From SIG653 sp045578045 (GTDB lineage: Bacteria > Bacillota > Clostridia > Oscillospirales > CAG-382), in assembly GCA_045578045.1 (NCBI GenBank), contig JAZNJM010000001.1, forward strand, positions 1 to 48,579: 48,579 bases of DNA, written 5' to 3'. Numbering within the stretch: the first letter of the stretch is position 1; the number at the start of each line of letters is the position of its first letter. The notes below the pieces were generated by a model. That model made no database searches and was not told the DNA's origin. It saw only the letters and a list, made by a program, of their open reading frames with translations. Of the stretch, positions 1-8,429 are shown piece by piece. A program made the position numbers and the translations under genes.

Positions 1-433
1 CAGGCTCAGACCTGTTTCCAAAACCCGCCGTGAGAGAATCTCCAATAAATTCGAACCTAAGACGGCGTTGAGGCTCGGTTTTCAAAAAAGCTGCATTTGT
101 TCCCGATATGGTTATGCTTGATATTTCAACTTGTTGCATACTTTCCGTTATTTTAATAACCTTAACATTATGCTCTTTCAAGGATAAGCCTCTTATAATT
201 ACAATTTGGTCTGACGCACAAACGCAATGAGTCTGAACGGTTTTATCAATGTATATCTTGAAATAAAAGTTTCTTTCAGAATCAAAAGCTCCGAATTTTA
301 TTCTAAGCTCTTCTCCTAAAAAGGTGAATGAAAAACCGCTTCCGGGCCATCCCAAAAGGAGAGACGTATCTTTTTGTATAGTTCTACCGATTGGCAATAT
401 TAAATTTGACGAAAAATTAATGTTTTTTTCCAT
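1..433 (-). CDS. Partial SGNH/GDSL carbohydrate esterase, CE2-like (5' part only)
   Basis: The frame runs off the left edge; it starts at the ATG at 433, seven bases behind an AGGGGA ribosome-binding site, so 144 codons are visible. Residues 1-120 look like an all-beta accessory domain. At residues 124-139 comes RLRFEFIGDSLTAGFG, block I of the SGNH hydrolase fold, with Ser133 as expected nucleophile. A beta domain preceding a GDS-T-G-[YF]-G block is the arrangement of family CE2 acetyl esterases, which deacetylate plant polysaccharides (family knowledge). No signal peptide is seen, so the enzyme would act in the cytoplasm, perhaps on imported oligosaccharides. The Asp-His block lies outside the window, so activity cannot be judged. 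Confidence 0.75.
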   Translation of the reverse strand, partial: MEKNINFSSNLILPIGRTIQKDTSLLLGWPGSGFSFTFLGEELRIKFGAFDSERNFYFKIYIDKTVQTHCVCASDQIVIIRGLSLKEHNVKVIKITESMQQVEISSITISGTNAAFLKTEPQRRLRFEFIGDSLTAGFGNRSEP

Positions 434-915
434 TTTATAATTCCCCTGCTTTTATATGATTGTGTAATCTGAATAAATATTTACGATTAAAACAAACTTT
501 TTGTGTATATCATAACAGATTTTAATTTAGAATGTGTTAACGAGCAGTGTATAATATTTGCTTTTTTAATATCTTTTTTTTAAATTTTTTGGTGCTAAAT
601 TGTGGATTGATTTTTATAATGCTTTGAAAAAAAGGTTTAAAATCTTAGGTGAGTGGGCTTTTTTGGGGTTTTGTCTGCAAAATTCGCCAAATAATAAAGT
701 TCATATTTTAATCTATAGCTTTAGCTTATATTAAAATTCAGCTTTATGGTTGGCGGTTTCTTGACGGTTTTACTATTGTCAGATTTTTGTTTGATTTGCC
801 ATTGAAATTTATGAATTAGACAGCTTTATACTTGCTTGTTATGAATTTGAAATTTTTGTATTTGCTTGTTGTGCATTTGACAGCGTTATAATTATCATCT
901 TTCCAACTCAGCTTT
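434..915. other. Intergenic region, no gene seen
   Basis: 482 bases between two minus-strand genes, very AT-rich. It contains an imperfect inverted repeat at about 705-737 (ATTTTAAT arms around a short AGCT-rich centre) that could terminate or process the minus-strand transcript but lacks a clear T-run. At about 825-925 (minus strand) two AAGTATAA-AGCTG blocks occur; one overlaps the stop codon of the 916-1869 gene. I see no ORF with a ribosome-binding site. Confidence 0.5.
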
Positions 916-1869
916 TTATACTTTTCCGAGAAGAAAATTTGTTAAATCCATATTTATACATTCGTTTTCATAAATTGGAAGTATATACCCGTTTGTATAG
1001 TTTTTACCGAAAAATCCATATATACCTCCTCCGTCTGTTGTGAAAAGGTTTTTAACGTATACGCATCTTGGAATAGAAAAGGTTGTTTCTTTGCAACAAA
1101 TGGATATACGTATATATTCTAAGGAGTTTTCACAATATGATTCTGCAAAACCGTTTTCAACAGCAACAAAGCTATTTATAAAAACGTTTTTGCAAGAGCT
1201 TCTGAACGTTGAAGCAAAACTTCCCGTTTTTGATGAAAGAAAAACGGAATGGGGAGAAGTTAGTATTAATTTTTCTGAGTTTGGACAGTCTTCTCCTGCG
1301 TTTATTGGACAAGATGAATATATGCAACGGTTATCACGTCCGTTAAAAAGAGAAATCCCCGTAAGTTTTGAGGAACATTCAGACGTTGTTTTGTTAGTTT
1401 CTTCAAAACGGCAGTTCAGCGTATATATATTTGAACTGCAATATCCGTCTAATGCGTAATATGAGTCTGTTTCCATACTATATACGATTTTGCCATACGG
1501 TCTCAGAGTTGGAACAGCTCCTTTAAACATACCGCAAAAGGAATATATATAAACGTATGGGTTTATTCCGTCTACAACAACAAATTCTGTTTTATTTACC
1601 GTTGCTCCAGACGCAGCCTTTCTTGTTGGAAGAAGAATTGAAACAGCGTTTGCATATTCTGTTTCTTCGCAAGGGCATACGTTGTTTTGAGCATTTTTAA
1701 TATTAACGCTTTTTGACCGTTGATTTTCATTGTGAAACGCTCTTGATTGATTTACCGCTTTAGAGGCTGTTTGATTTGACGTTTTCTCAGCGGCGGCAGA
1801 GCTTTGTATGCTTGATACTTTTGATATGGATTTTATAAATGTATTTTTCATATTTGAAGAAGTTTTCAT
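916..1869 (-). CDS. Hypothetical Cys-rich protein, possible beta-propeller-like repeats
   Basis: 317 residues, ATG start nine bases behind AAAGGAG. I do not recognise the family. The first ~65 residues are Ser/Lys/Asn-rich and look disordered. The rest holds about 15 cysteines, including a CPC and an ICC motif, and recurring short beta-strand stretches of the form Y-V/I-Y-x-x-D/S-x-x-G/C-x-F (for example YVYIYSFCGMF near residue 106, and IYGFFGKNY near the C-terminus), which suggests a degenerate propeller or other repeat beta fold. No signal peptide or membrane segment is visible. A spore-coat role would fit the Cys content but nothing in the context shows it. Confidence 0.6.
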   Translation of the reverse strand: MKTSSNMKNTFIKSISKVSSIQSSAAAEKTSNQTASKAVNQSRAFHNENQRSKSVNIKNAQNNVCPCEETEYANAVSILLPTRKAASGATVNKTEFVVVDGINPYVYIYSFCGMFKGAVPTLRPYGKIVYSMETDSYYALDGYCSSNIYTLNCRFEETNKTTSECSSKLTGISLFNGRDNRCIYSSCPINAGEDCPNSEKLILTSPHSVFLSSKTGSFASTFRSSCKNVFINSFVAVENGFAESYCENSLEYIRISICCKETTFSIPRCVYVKNLFTTDGGGIYGFFGKNYTNGYILPIYENECINMDLTNFLLGKV

Positions 1870-1903
1870 TTATGCTCCTTTCGCCTTATATGGTTTTATT
1901 AAT

Positions 1904-1932
1904 ATAATATGCCCCTTTATTTTTTTTGACAA
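1904..1932 (-). promoter_or_regulatory. Predicted sigma-A promoter for the Cys-rich gene
   Basis: On the minus strand TTGTCA (1932-1927), a 17-base spacer, then TATTAT (1909-1904). It lies about 35 bases before the start codon at 1869. Confidence 0.6.
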
Positions 1933-2022
1933 AAGGTATATCATAAATAATTCAGTGTATTTTAAAAAATATAAATTTATCAATTATAATCGGCTTTAAA
2001 AGCTGCAAAGAAAGGAATAAAT

Positions 2023-3723
2023 ATGTATAAGAACAAAAAGAAAAATTATCCGCTGTATGAAGTTAGAAAAATTGAAAACCTCAGACAGCTTTTTAATGAC
2101 ACAACGGAAAGATTTGCAGAAAGAACTGCTTTTGTATATCGTGAAAAAGGCGTTGAAAAAAGCGTAACTTATAAGGAATTTGCAAGACAGGTAAACTCTG
2201 TTGGAACAGCTCTTTGTAAAATGGACTTGAAAAGGGCACATATAGCTATAATCGGTGAAAATAGTTATGGCTGGGTTCTTGCTTATTGGACGGTGCTTAA
2301 TTCGGCGGGCATTGTTATTCCCATTGATAAGGACCTCACTCCCGAGGATACGGAATATATTCTCAAAACGGGGGACGTTGCGGCAATTTTCTATGCATCC
2401 TCCGTTGCGGAAAAAATTGAACCCTTGGCTGAAAAATTGGGAATAACAACTCTTATCAGAACAGACGATATAAAAGAAATTCCACAAGGAAAGCTCTTTA
2501 TCAAGGATATGATAGAAGAGGGCGGAAAACTTCTTGATTCGGGAGATAAAACGTATCTTGAAATTAAACACGATGATATAGATCAGCTTAAACAGATTAT
2601 GTTTACATCCGGAACAACGGGCAAGAGCAAAGGCGTTATGCATTCTGAAAGAGTTCTTGTTACAAACGCATATAACGGACAAAGACTTTTGAAAATAACA
2701 GAAAGATCTCTTTCCGTTCTTCCATATCACCACGCATATGAAGCAACGGCAGAGCTTATAATAATCTTCCACGCTGGTCTTTCAATTATGATTAACGAAT
2801 CTCTCAGAACTCTTCTTCCCAACCTTAAAAAACAAAGACCAACGGAAATGCTTATTGTTCCGCTTTACGCTGAAAGTTTTTACAGACGTATCTGGGATAA
2901 AATAGACGAGGGCGGAAAACGTAAAACTGTTGAAAAAGGTATTAAAATAAGCAGAGCTCTTCTTAAAATCGGAATTGATATTCGTAAAACACTCTTTAAA
3001 GAAATTCACGCAACCTTTGGCGGTGAGCTTAAACTCCTTGTCTGTGGCGGTGCACCGTTAAAACCTGCTATTTGCGAATTTTTCAACGATATTGGTATTG
3101 CTCTCGCTATAGGATATGGTATAACGGAATGTGGTCCTCTTGTTTCAATTAACCGTCCTGAATATTTCGACTGTTCTTCTGTTGGACTTCCCCTTCCTTC
3201 CACAGAGGTTAGAATAGATAACCCCAACGAAAAAGGCGAAGGTGAAATTTGCGTTAAGGGCGGCAACGTTATGATGGGTTACTACAAAAATAAAGAAGAA
3301 ACGGATAAAGTCCTTAAAGACGGATGGTTCCATACGGGCGATATCGGTAAAATTGACGAAAGAGGAATCGTTTTCATAACAGGAAGATGCAAAAATATGA
3401 TTGTTCTCGAAAACGGTGAAAACGTTTACCCCGAAGCAATTGAAGAAGCATTAACAGACTACCCAATAGTTAAAGAAGTTGTTGTTTTCGAAGCTAAGAG
3501 AGCAGACAGCAAGGCTTTCCTTGGAGCAGAAATATTTCCCGATATGGATTATGCCGCCGCAAAGGGTATTAAAGACGTTGAAGCTGAGGTTAAAAAATGT
3601 GTTGATGAATATAACGCTGCACAGCCTCCATACAAGATTATAAAACAGGTTACTGTCAGAGATACAGAATTTGAAAAAACAACATCTAAGAAAATTAAAC
3701 GTAAATATAACAGCGCTGAATAA
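2023..3723 (+). CDS. AMP-forming acyl-CoA synthetase (long-chain fatty acid-CoA ligase-like)
   Basis: 566 residues; ATG behind AAAGGA. Shows all ANL-superfamily signatures: the P-loop-like MFTSGTTGKSKGV at residues 193-205, GYGITECGP near 365, DGWFHTGDIG near 433, the hinge ITGRCKNMIV, and a C-terminal TTSKKIKRKY that carries the catalytic lysine of the adenylating step. Members activate a carboxylic acid with ATP and pass it to CoA; the overall layout is that of bacterial long-chain acyl-CoA ligases, but the exact substrate cannot be read from sequence. The protein is soluble with no signal peptide. It appears monocistronic: a tandem repeat and a strong terminator follow it. The tandem repeat downstream includes a copy of its own last codons. 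Confidence 0.88.
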   Translation: MYKNKKKNYPLYEVRKIENLRQLFNDTTERFAERTAFVYREKGVEKSVTYKEFARQVNSVGTALCKMDLKRAHIAIIGENSYGWVLAYWTVLNSAGIVIPIDKDLTPEDTEYILKTGDVAAIFYASSVAEKIEPLAEKLGITTLIRTDDIKEIPQGKLFIKDMIEEGGKLLDSGDKTYLEIKHDDIDQLKQIMFTSGTTGKSKGVMHSERVLVTNAYNGQRLLKITERSLSVLPYHHAYEATAELIIIFHAGLSIMINESLRTLLPNLKKQRPTEMLIVPLYAESFYRRIWDKIDEGGKRKTVEKGIKISRALLKIGIDIRKTLFKEIHATFGGELKLLVCGGAPLKPAICEFFNDIGIALAIGYGITECGPLVSINRPEYFDCSSVGLPLPSTEVRIDNPNEKGEGEICVKGGNVMMGYYKNKEETDKVLKDGWFHTGDIGKIDERGIVFITGRCKNMIVLENGENVYPEAIEEALTDYPIVKEVVVFEAKRADSKAFLGAEIFPDMDYAAAKGIKDVEAEVKKCVDEYNAAQPPYKIIKQVTVRDTEFEKTTSKKIKRKYNSAE

Positions 3724-3838
3724 TTAAATTGTTATGTAAAATAATAACGTTGAATAATAAAATTGATTATTCGTAAAATAACAACGCTGAATAATAAAAT
3801 TGATTATTCGTAAAATAACAACGCTGAATAAAAAGTTG
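3700..3838 (+). repeat. 37-bp tandem repeat seeded on the 3' end of the acyl-CoA synthetase gene
   Basis: Four imperfect copies of a unit containing GTAAAATAACAACGCTGAAT start at about 3701, 3736, 3773 and 3810. The first copy is the end of the coding sequence itself, including its TAA stop; the other three lie downstream. Period is 35 then 37 and 37 bases. Confidence 0.85.
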
Positions 3839-3867
3839 ATTTTTTTAAAAGAACATACAACGAAACT

Positions 3868-3901
3868 GAGCTTTCCCAAAAAAACGGGAAGGCTCTTTTT
3901 G
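3868..3901 (+). terminator. Rho-independent terminator
   Basis: GAGCTTTCCC and GGGAAGGCTC form a 10-bp stem (one T-G wobble) with an A-rich loop, followed by TTTTT and a second T-rich tract. It ends the acyl-CoA synthetase transcript. Confidence 0.85.
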
Positions 3902-3946
3902 GCTCTTTTTTACTTTTTATTATTTGAATAAAAAACTGTATATTAC

Positions 3947-3975
3947 TTGACAATTGGATAAAAATGGGTTATAAT
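3947..3975 (+). promoter_or_regulatory. Sigma-A promoter for the aminotransferase-trpS unit
   Basis: Consensus TTGACA (3947-3952), 17-base spacer, consensus TATAAT (3970-3975). About 60 bases before the start at 4040. Confidence 0.85.
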
Positions 3976-4039
3976 TAAAATGTTTTAATATGCGATTATT
4001 ATGTGTTACTATACTCAAAACAAGAAAGGATTTTAAATT

Positions 4040-5272
4040 ATGGGCAGTTTTTTGAATTTTGATGCAAATTCGTCATTAATGGATACAGATATAGCTTTTT
4101 CAAATAAAGTTAGCGGACTTAAACCATCTGCTATAAGAGAGATTTTTAAATCTCTTTCAGATCCCGAAATGATTTCCTTTGCGGCGGGAAATCCTTCTCC
4201 TCTTTCTTTCCCCGTTGAACAGATGAAAGAAATTGCCACGGATATTTTCACAAAACGTCCCGTTGAGGCTTTGCAATATAGCATAACAGAGGGATATCCT
4301 AAGCTGAGAGCTCAGGTTGAAGAACGTCTTAAAAATAAGTTCAATATTAATATGGACGGAATGAGCACCATAATAACAACGGGTGGACAGCAGGGAATTG
4401 ACCTTACTGCAAAGGTTCTTTGCAACGAGGGAGATATAATAATAACCGAAAACCCATCTTTTATTGGTGCGCTTAATGCGTTCAGAGCGTATAACGCAGA
4501 CATAAGAGGAGTTGACCTTGAAGAAGACGGAATGAATCTTGAACAGCTTGAAAAAATTCTTTCCGAAAACAAAAACGTAAAATTAATATATACAATTCCA
4601 ACGTTCCATAACCCGGCGGGAATAACTGCTTCTCTTGAAAAGAGAAAGGCTGTAATTGCCCTGGCAGAAAAATATGGAGTTATTATTCTTGAAGATAACC
4701 CATACGGAGAGCTGAGATTTTCGGGTGAAGACGTTCCAACGATGAAATCTCTTGATAAAAACGGTGTTGTAGTTTATTGCTCTTCCTTCTCAAAGGTTTT
4801 ATCGGCGGGAATGAGAATTGGTTTCCTTTGCGGAAGAAGCGATATTATTCAAAAGGTTGTTGTTGCAAAGCAGGTTAATGACGTTCATACGAATATTTTC
4901 TTCCAGCTTCTTGCTTCTGATTTTATTGAAAAATACGGTCTTGACGATCATATTAAGGGAATAAGACAGCTTTACAGAGAAAAATGCTCCCTTATGCTTT
5001 CCGAAATGGATAAGCATTTTCCTAAGCATATTAAATATACCCGTCCTGATGGCGGACTTTTCATCTGGGTAACGCTGCCTGAAAAATATGATGCAGACCT
5101 TTTTGCAAAAGAGGGCGTTAAAGAAAAGGTTGCAGTTGTTTCGGGAACGGCGTTCACTCCAAAACAGGGTGATCCAAGCTGTTCTTTCAGAATGAACTAT
5201 TCAACCCCATCTGATGAACAAATAGTTCTCGGCGTTGAAAGACTTGGAAAACTTCTTGAAAGGTATGTTTAA
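4040..5272 (+). CDS. PLP-dependent class I/II aminotransferase
   Basis: 410 residues; ATG ten bases behind AAGGA. Fold type I aminotransferase features: MISFAAGNPSP near residue 45, the GGQQGIDLTAKV cofactor-anchoring stretch, the TIPTFHNPAG substrate/PLP loop, EDNPYGELRF with the PLP-ring Asp, and SSFSKVLSAGMRIG with the Schiff-base lysine at residue 252. The FAAGNPSP...TIPTFHNPAG pattern is that of the LysN/Aro8-like branch (2-aminoadipate, aromatic or branched-chain transaminases, and the catalytic domain of MocR regulators), but there is no N-terminal GntR helix-turn-helix here. The exact amino acid is unknown. Nine bases separate it from trpS, so the two are probably co-transcribed. Confidence 0.85.
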   Translation: MGSFLNFDANSSLMDTDIAFSNKVSGLKPSAIREIFKSLSDPEMISFAAGNPSPLSFPVEQMKEIATDIFTKRPVEALQYSITEGYPKLRAQVEERLKNKFNINMDGMSTIITTGGQQGIDLTAKVLCNEGDIIITENPSFIGALNAFRAYNADIRGVDLEEDGMNLEQLEKILSENKNVKLIYTIPTFHNPAGITASLEKRKAVIALAEKYGVIILEDNPYGELRFSGEDVPTMKSLDKNGVVVYCSSFSKVLSAGMRIGFLCGRSDIIQKVVVAKQVNDVHTNIFFQLLASDFIEKYGLDDHIKGIRQLYREKCSLMLSEMDKHFPKHIKYTRPDGGLFIWVTLPEKYDADLFAKEGVKEKVAVVSGTAFTPKQGDPSCSFRMNYSTPSDEQIVLGVERLGKLLERYV

Positions 5273-5281
5273 GGTAGAAAA

Positions 5282-6295
5282 ATGGATAACGTTATAAATT
5301 CGGCTGAAAAAAAGAAGGTTATATTTTCGGGAATACAGCCTTCGGGTAATTTAACAATAGGTAACTATATAGGGGCGGTCAGAAACTGGATTGATTTGCA
5401 AAACGAATATTATTGCTATTTCTGTGTTGTTGACCTCCACGCAATAACCGTAAGACAAATACCCGCAGATTTGAGAAAAAGAACGAGAGAGGTTCTTGCT
5501 ATATATCTTGCGGCGGGAATTGATCCCGAAAAGAACGTTATGTTCGTACAAAGCCACGTTCCTGCCCACGCAGAACTTGCTTGGGTTCTTAATTGCTATA
5601 CGATGTTTGGTGAGCTTTCAAGAATGACTCAATTTAAAGATAAAAGCCGTCTGCATAGCGACAATATAAACGCGGGACTTTTTACCTATCCCGTTCTTAT
5701 GGCGGCTGATATTCTGCTTTATCAAACAGACCTTGTTCCAACGGGACAAGACCAAAAACAGCATATAGAACTTGCGAGAGATATTGCAAACAGATTCAAC
5801 GCTGTATATAGCCCAACCTTCGTTGAGCCACAACCCTATATTCCAAAAACAACGGCTAAAATTATGTCTTTAACAGAACCAACGAAAAAAATGAGTAAAT
5901 CTGATTTTGGAGGCGGAAGCGTTGGTATTCTTGATTCAAGAGACGATATTATTAAGAAGATAAAAAGAGCTGTTACCGATTCTGATACAACAGTATGTTA
6001 TGGAGAGGGAAAAGACGGAATAAACAATCTTTTGAATATATATACTGCTTTCAGCGGAAAAACTCCAGAAGAGGCAGAAAAAGAATTTGCAGGTGTTGGA
6101 TACGGTGTTTTCAAAGAAGCCGTTGGAGAAACTGTTGCAGATTCTCTTAAAGATATTCAGGATAAATTCAAAATGTATATGGACGATAAGGCTTTTCTTG
6201 ACGGTCTTATGACAAAGAATGCAGAAATAGCATATTCTGCTGCAAGAAAAACTCTTAGCAAGGTATATAGAAAGGTTGGTTTCTACCATCCTTAA
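5282..6295 (+). CDS. trpS: Tryptophanyl-tRNA synthetase
   Basis: 337 residues, the usual bacterial TrpRS length. Charges tRNA-Trp with tryptophan in the cytoplasm. Class Ic signatures: FSGIQPSGNLTIGNYIG at residues 15-31 containing the HIGH-equivalent TIGN, the tryptophan-pocket GQDQKQHIELARDIANRFN, and KMSKS at residues 203-207. Start ATG lies behind AAGGTAG, nine bases after the aminotransferase stop. There is no T-box leader between the two genes, so any tryptophan control would have to act on the promoter at 3947. Confidence 0.95.
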   Translation: MDNVINSAEKKKVIFSGIQPSGNLTIGNYIGAVRNWIDLQNEYYCYFCVVDLHAITVRQIPADLRKRTREVLAIYLAAGIDPEKNVMFVQSHVPAHAELAWVLNCYTMFGELSRMTQFKDKSRLHSDNINAGLFTYPVLMAADILLYQTDLVPTGQDQKQHIELARDIANRFNAVYSPTFVEPQPYIPKTTAKIMSLTEPTKKMSKSDFGGGSVGILDSRDDIIKKIKRAVTDSDTTVCYGEGKDGINNLLNIYTAFSGKTPEEAEKEFAGVGYGVFKEAVGETVADSLKDIQDKFKMYMDDKAFLDGLMTKNAEIAYSAARKTLSKVYRKVGFYHP

Positions 6296-6422
6296 ATAAA
6301 AAAGGCCGCTTTGCTGTTTATAAATACGTTTGTATACGTTTCGTCTTTTGGGGAATAGTTAAAAACCATTAATATTGAGTTTACTTTGGTAAAGTATAAT
6401 AAAAAGCATTGGAGAAAAAAAG

Positions 6423-8411
6423 ATGTCTACAAAAAAAACAGCATATAACGACCAAACAATAAAGGTTCTTGAAGGACCAGACAGAGTTCGTCTTCGCCCT
6501 GCGGTTATTTTCGGCTCAGAGGGACTTGAAGGATGTCAACATTCTTTCTTTGAGATTCTTTCAAACGCTGTTGATGAAGCAAGAGAGGGATATGGAACGG
6601 TTATAAACGTTGAAGTTACAAAAGACGGCGTTTTGTCTGTTGAAGACTTTGGAAGAGGCGTTCCTCTCGATTGGAACGAGCCTTATAAACAATATAACTG
6701 GTATCTTGTTTTTTGTGAATTGTATGCCGGCGGAAAATATAACAACGAAGAGGGCGGAGCATACGAATTTTCCCTTGGACTTAACGGACTTGGAGCGTGT
6801 TCAACTCAGTATGTTTCCGAGTTTATGGAGGTTTATTCGTGTTCAAGAGGCGTTAAATCCTCTATAAAGTTTAAAAAAGGCTATAACGTAACAGACCTTA
6901 TTAAAGAGCCTTGTGCAAAAAATAAAACGGGAACGTTAATAAGATGGAAGCCCGACAGAGAGGTTTTCACAAATACGGACATTCCCCTTGATTATTTCAG
7001 AACCGTTTTGAAAAAACAAGCTATCGTTAACCCCGGGATTAAATTTACCTTGAATTTTGAAAAGAAAAACGGAGAAAGATTCAAGGCAGAATATTATTAC
7101 GCAGACGGAATTACAGATTACGTTAAAGAAATTGTTGGAGAAACCGCTTTGAATACACCCGTTTTGTATTCTGCCATAAGAACGGGAAAAGAAAGGGAAG
7201 ACAGAAAAGAAACAAGACTTAAAATCAGCTTTTCCTTTGCATTTTCAACTGAAGCGGCTTTAATTGAATATTATCATAACTCTTCTTTCCTTGAACACGG
7301 CGGTTCGCCCGATAAGGCTGTTCGTTCTGCTTTCGTTAGTTCGTTTGATAAATATATGAAGGCGGCGGGAAAATATAACAAGAGCGAGAGTAAAATTATT
7401 TTTTCTGATATTGAAGATTCTTTAGTTCTTGTTGTAAACTCTTTTTCAACAATGCCTTCTTTTGAAAATCAAACGAAAAAATCAATTTCAAGTGATTTTA
7501 TTCAAAAATCAATGACAGAGTTTTTCTCAAAAACCCTTGAATCGTTTTTTGCTGAAAACCCTGCTGAAACAGATAAAATCTGCCAGAGGATTCTCGTTAA
7601 CAAACGAAGCAGAGAAGCCTCAGACCATTTGAGAAGAGACGTTAAGAAAAAGCTGACTACAACTCTTGATATAAACAATACGGTTGAAAAATTCGTTCCT
7701 TGCAGAAGCAAAGATCCGTCTGTTTGCGAATTGTATATAGTTGAGGGTGATTCTGCTATGTCAAGCTGTAAAACTGCAAGAAATTCTGAATTTCAGGCAA
7801 TTATGCCCGTAAGAGGAAAAACCTTCAACTGTCTTAAAGCAAATTCTCTTGAAAAAATACTTCAAAGCGATATAATAACAGACCTTCTTAAAGTTATCGG
7901 TTGCGGTGTTGAGCTTAAAGGAAAAGGGGCGGCAAAATTTGCCTCTTTTGATATGAAGCTACTCAGATGGAATAAAATTATTATCTGTACTGATGCTGAT
8001 GAAGACGGATATCATATAAGAACCTTGATTCTGACTTTGTTTTATACGCTTCTTCCAACTCTTATAAAAGAGGGGAAAATCTATATTGCAGAAACACCCC
8101 TTTTTGAAATAGTTTCAAAGGAAAAGTCTTATTTTGCATATACAGAGGCTGAAAAGGTTAAAATTATAGAAAAATTAGGAACTGCCAAATATACGATACA
8201 CCGTTCAAAGGGACTTGGTGAAAACAACGCTGATATGATGTCTCTCACAACAATGGCACCTGCCACGAGAAGACTTGTGAGAATCGTTCCGTCCGGCGAT
8301 GAGCTTCATACGGATTTTCTCTTTAATGCTCTTCTTGGAAACGATATTGAAGCAAGAAAAACGTATATTTCCGAAAACGGTGCAAAATACGTTGATATGG
8401 CAGATATATAA
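6423..8411 (+). CDS. Type IIA topoisomerase ATPase/TOPRIM subunit (divergent ParE/GyrB-like)
   Basis: 662 residues; ATG behind GGAG. The N-terminal GHKL ATPase is recognisable from EILSNAVDEA, DFGRGVP and GLNGLGA. The TOPRIM domain carries EGDSA with the metal-binding Glu441 and TDADEDG with Asp524, Asp526 and Asp528, followed by SKGLGENN. The sequence is unusual: the canonical RPGMYIGS loop reads RPAVIFGS and EGDSAGGSAK reads EGDSAMSSCK, so this is a diverged subunit. It pairs with the cleavage subunit 18 bases downstream to make an A2B2 enzyme that decatenates or supercoils DNA with ATP. ParE is favoured over GyrB because the pair is not next to dnaA/recF, but the two cannot be separated with certainty. 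Confidence 0.85.
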   Translation: MSTKKTAYNDQTIKVLEGPDRVRLRPAVIFGSEGLEGCQHSFFEILSNAVDEAREGYGTVINVEVTKDGVLSVEDFGRGVPLDWNEPYKQYNWYLVFCELYAGGKYNNEEGGAYEFSLGLNGLGACSTQYVSEFMEVYSCSRGVKSSIKFKKGYNVTDLIKEPCAKNKTGTLIRWKPDREVFTNTDIPLDYFRTVLKKQAIVNPGIKFTLNFEKKNGERFKAEYYYADGITDYVKEIVGETALNTPVLYSAIRTGKEREDRKETRLKISFSFAFSTEAALIEYYHNSSFLEHGGSPDKAVRSAFVSSFDKYMKAAGKYNKSESKIIFSDIEDSLVLVVNSFSTMPSFENQTKKSISSDFIQKSMTEFFSKTLESFFAENPAETDKICQRILVNKRSREASDHLRRDVKKKLTTTLDINNTVEKFVPCRSKDPSVCELYIVEGDSAMSSCKTARNSEFQAIMPVRGKTFNCLKANSLEKILQSDIITDLLKVIGCGVELKGKGAAKFASFDMKLLRWNKIIICTDADEDGYHIRTLILTLFYTLLPTLIKEGKIYIAETPLFEIVSKEKSYFAYTEAEKVKIIEKLGTAKYTIHRSKGLGENNADMMSLTTMAPATRRLVRIVPSGDELHTDFLFNALLGNDIEARKTYISENGAKYVDMADI

Positions 8412-8429
8412 AGGGGAAAGGAGAAAATT

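Noticed and set aside
1996..2772. 258-codon minus-strand frame
   Set aside because: Antisense to the acyl-CoA synthetase, whose motifs and ribosome-binding site are clear.
5200..5290. Possible T-box leader for trpS
   Set aside because: Only nine bases separate trpS from the aminotransferase gene; no room for a leader RNA.
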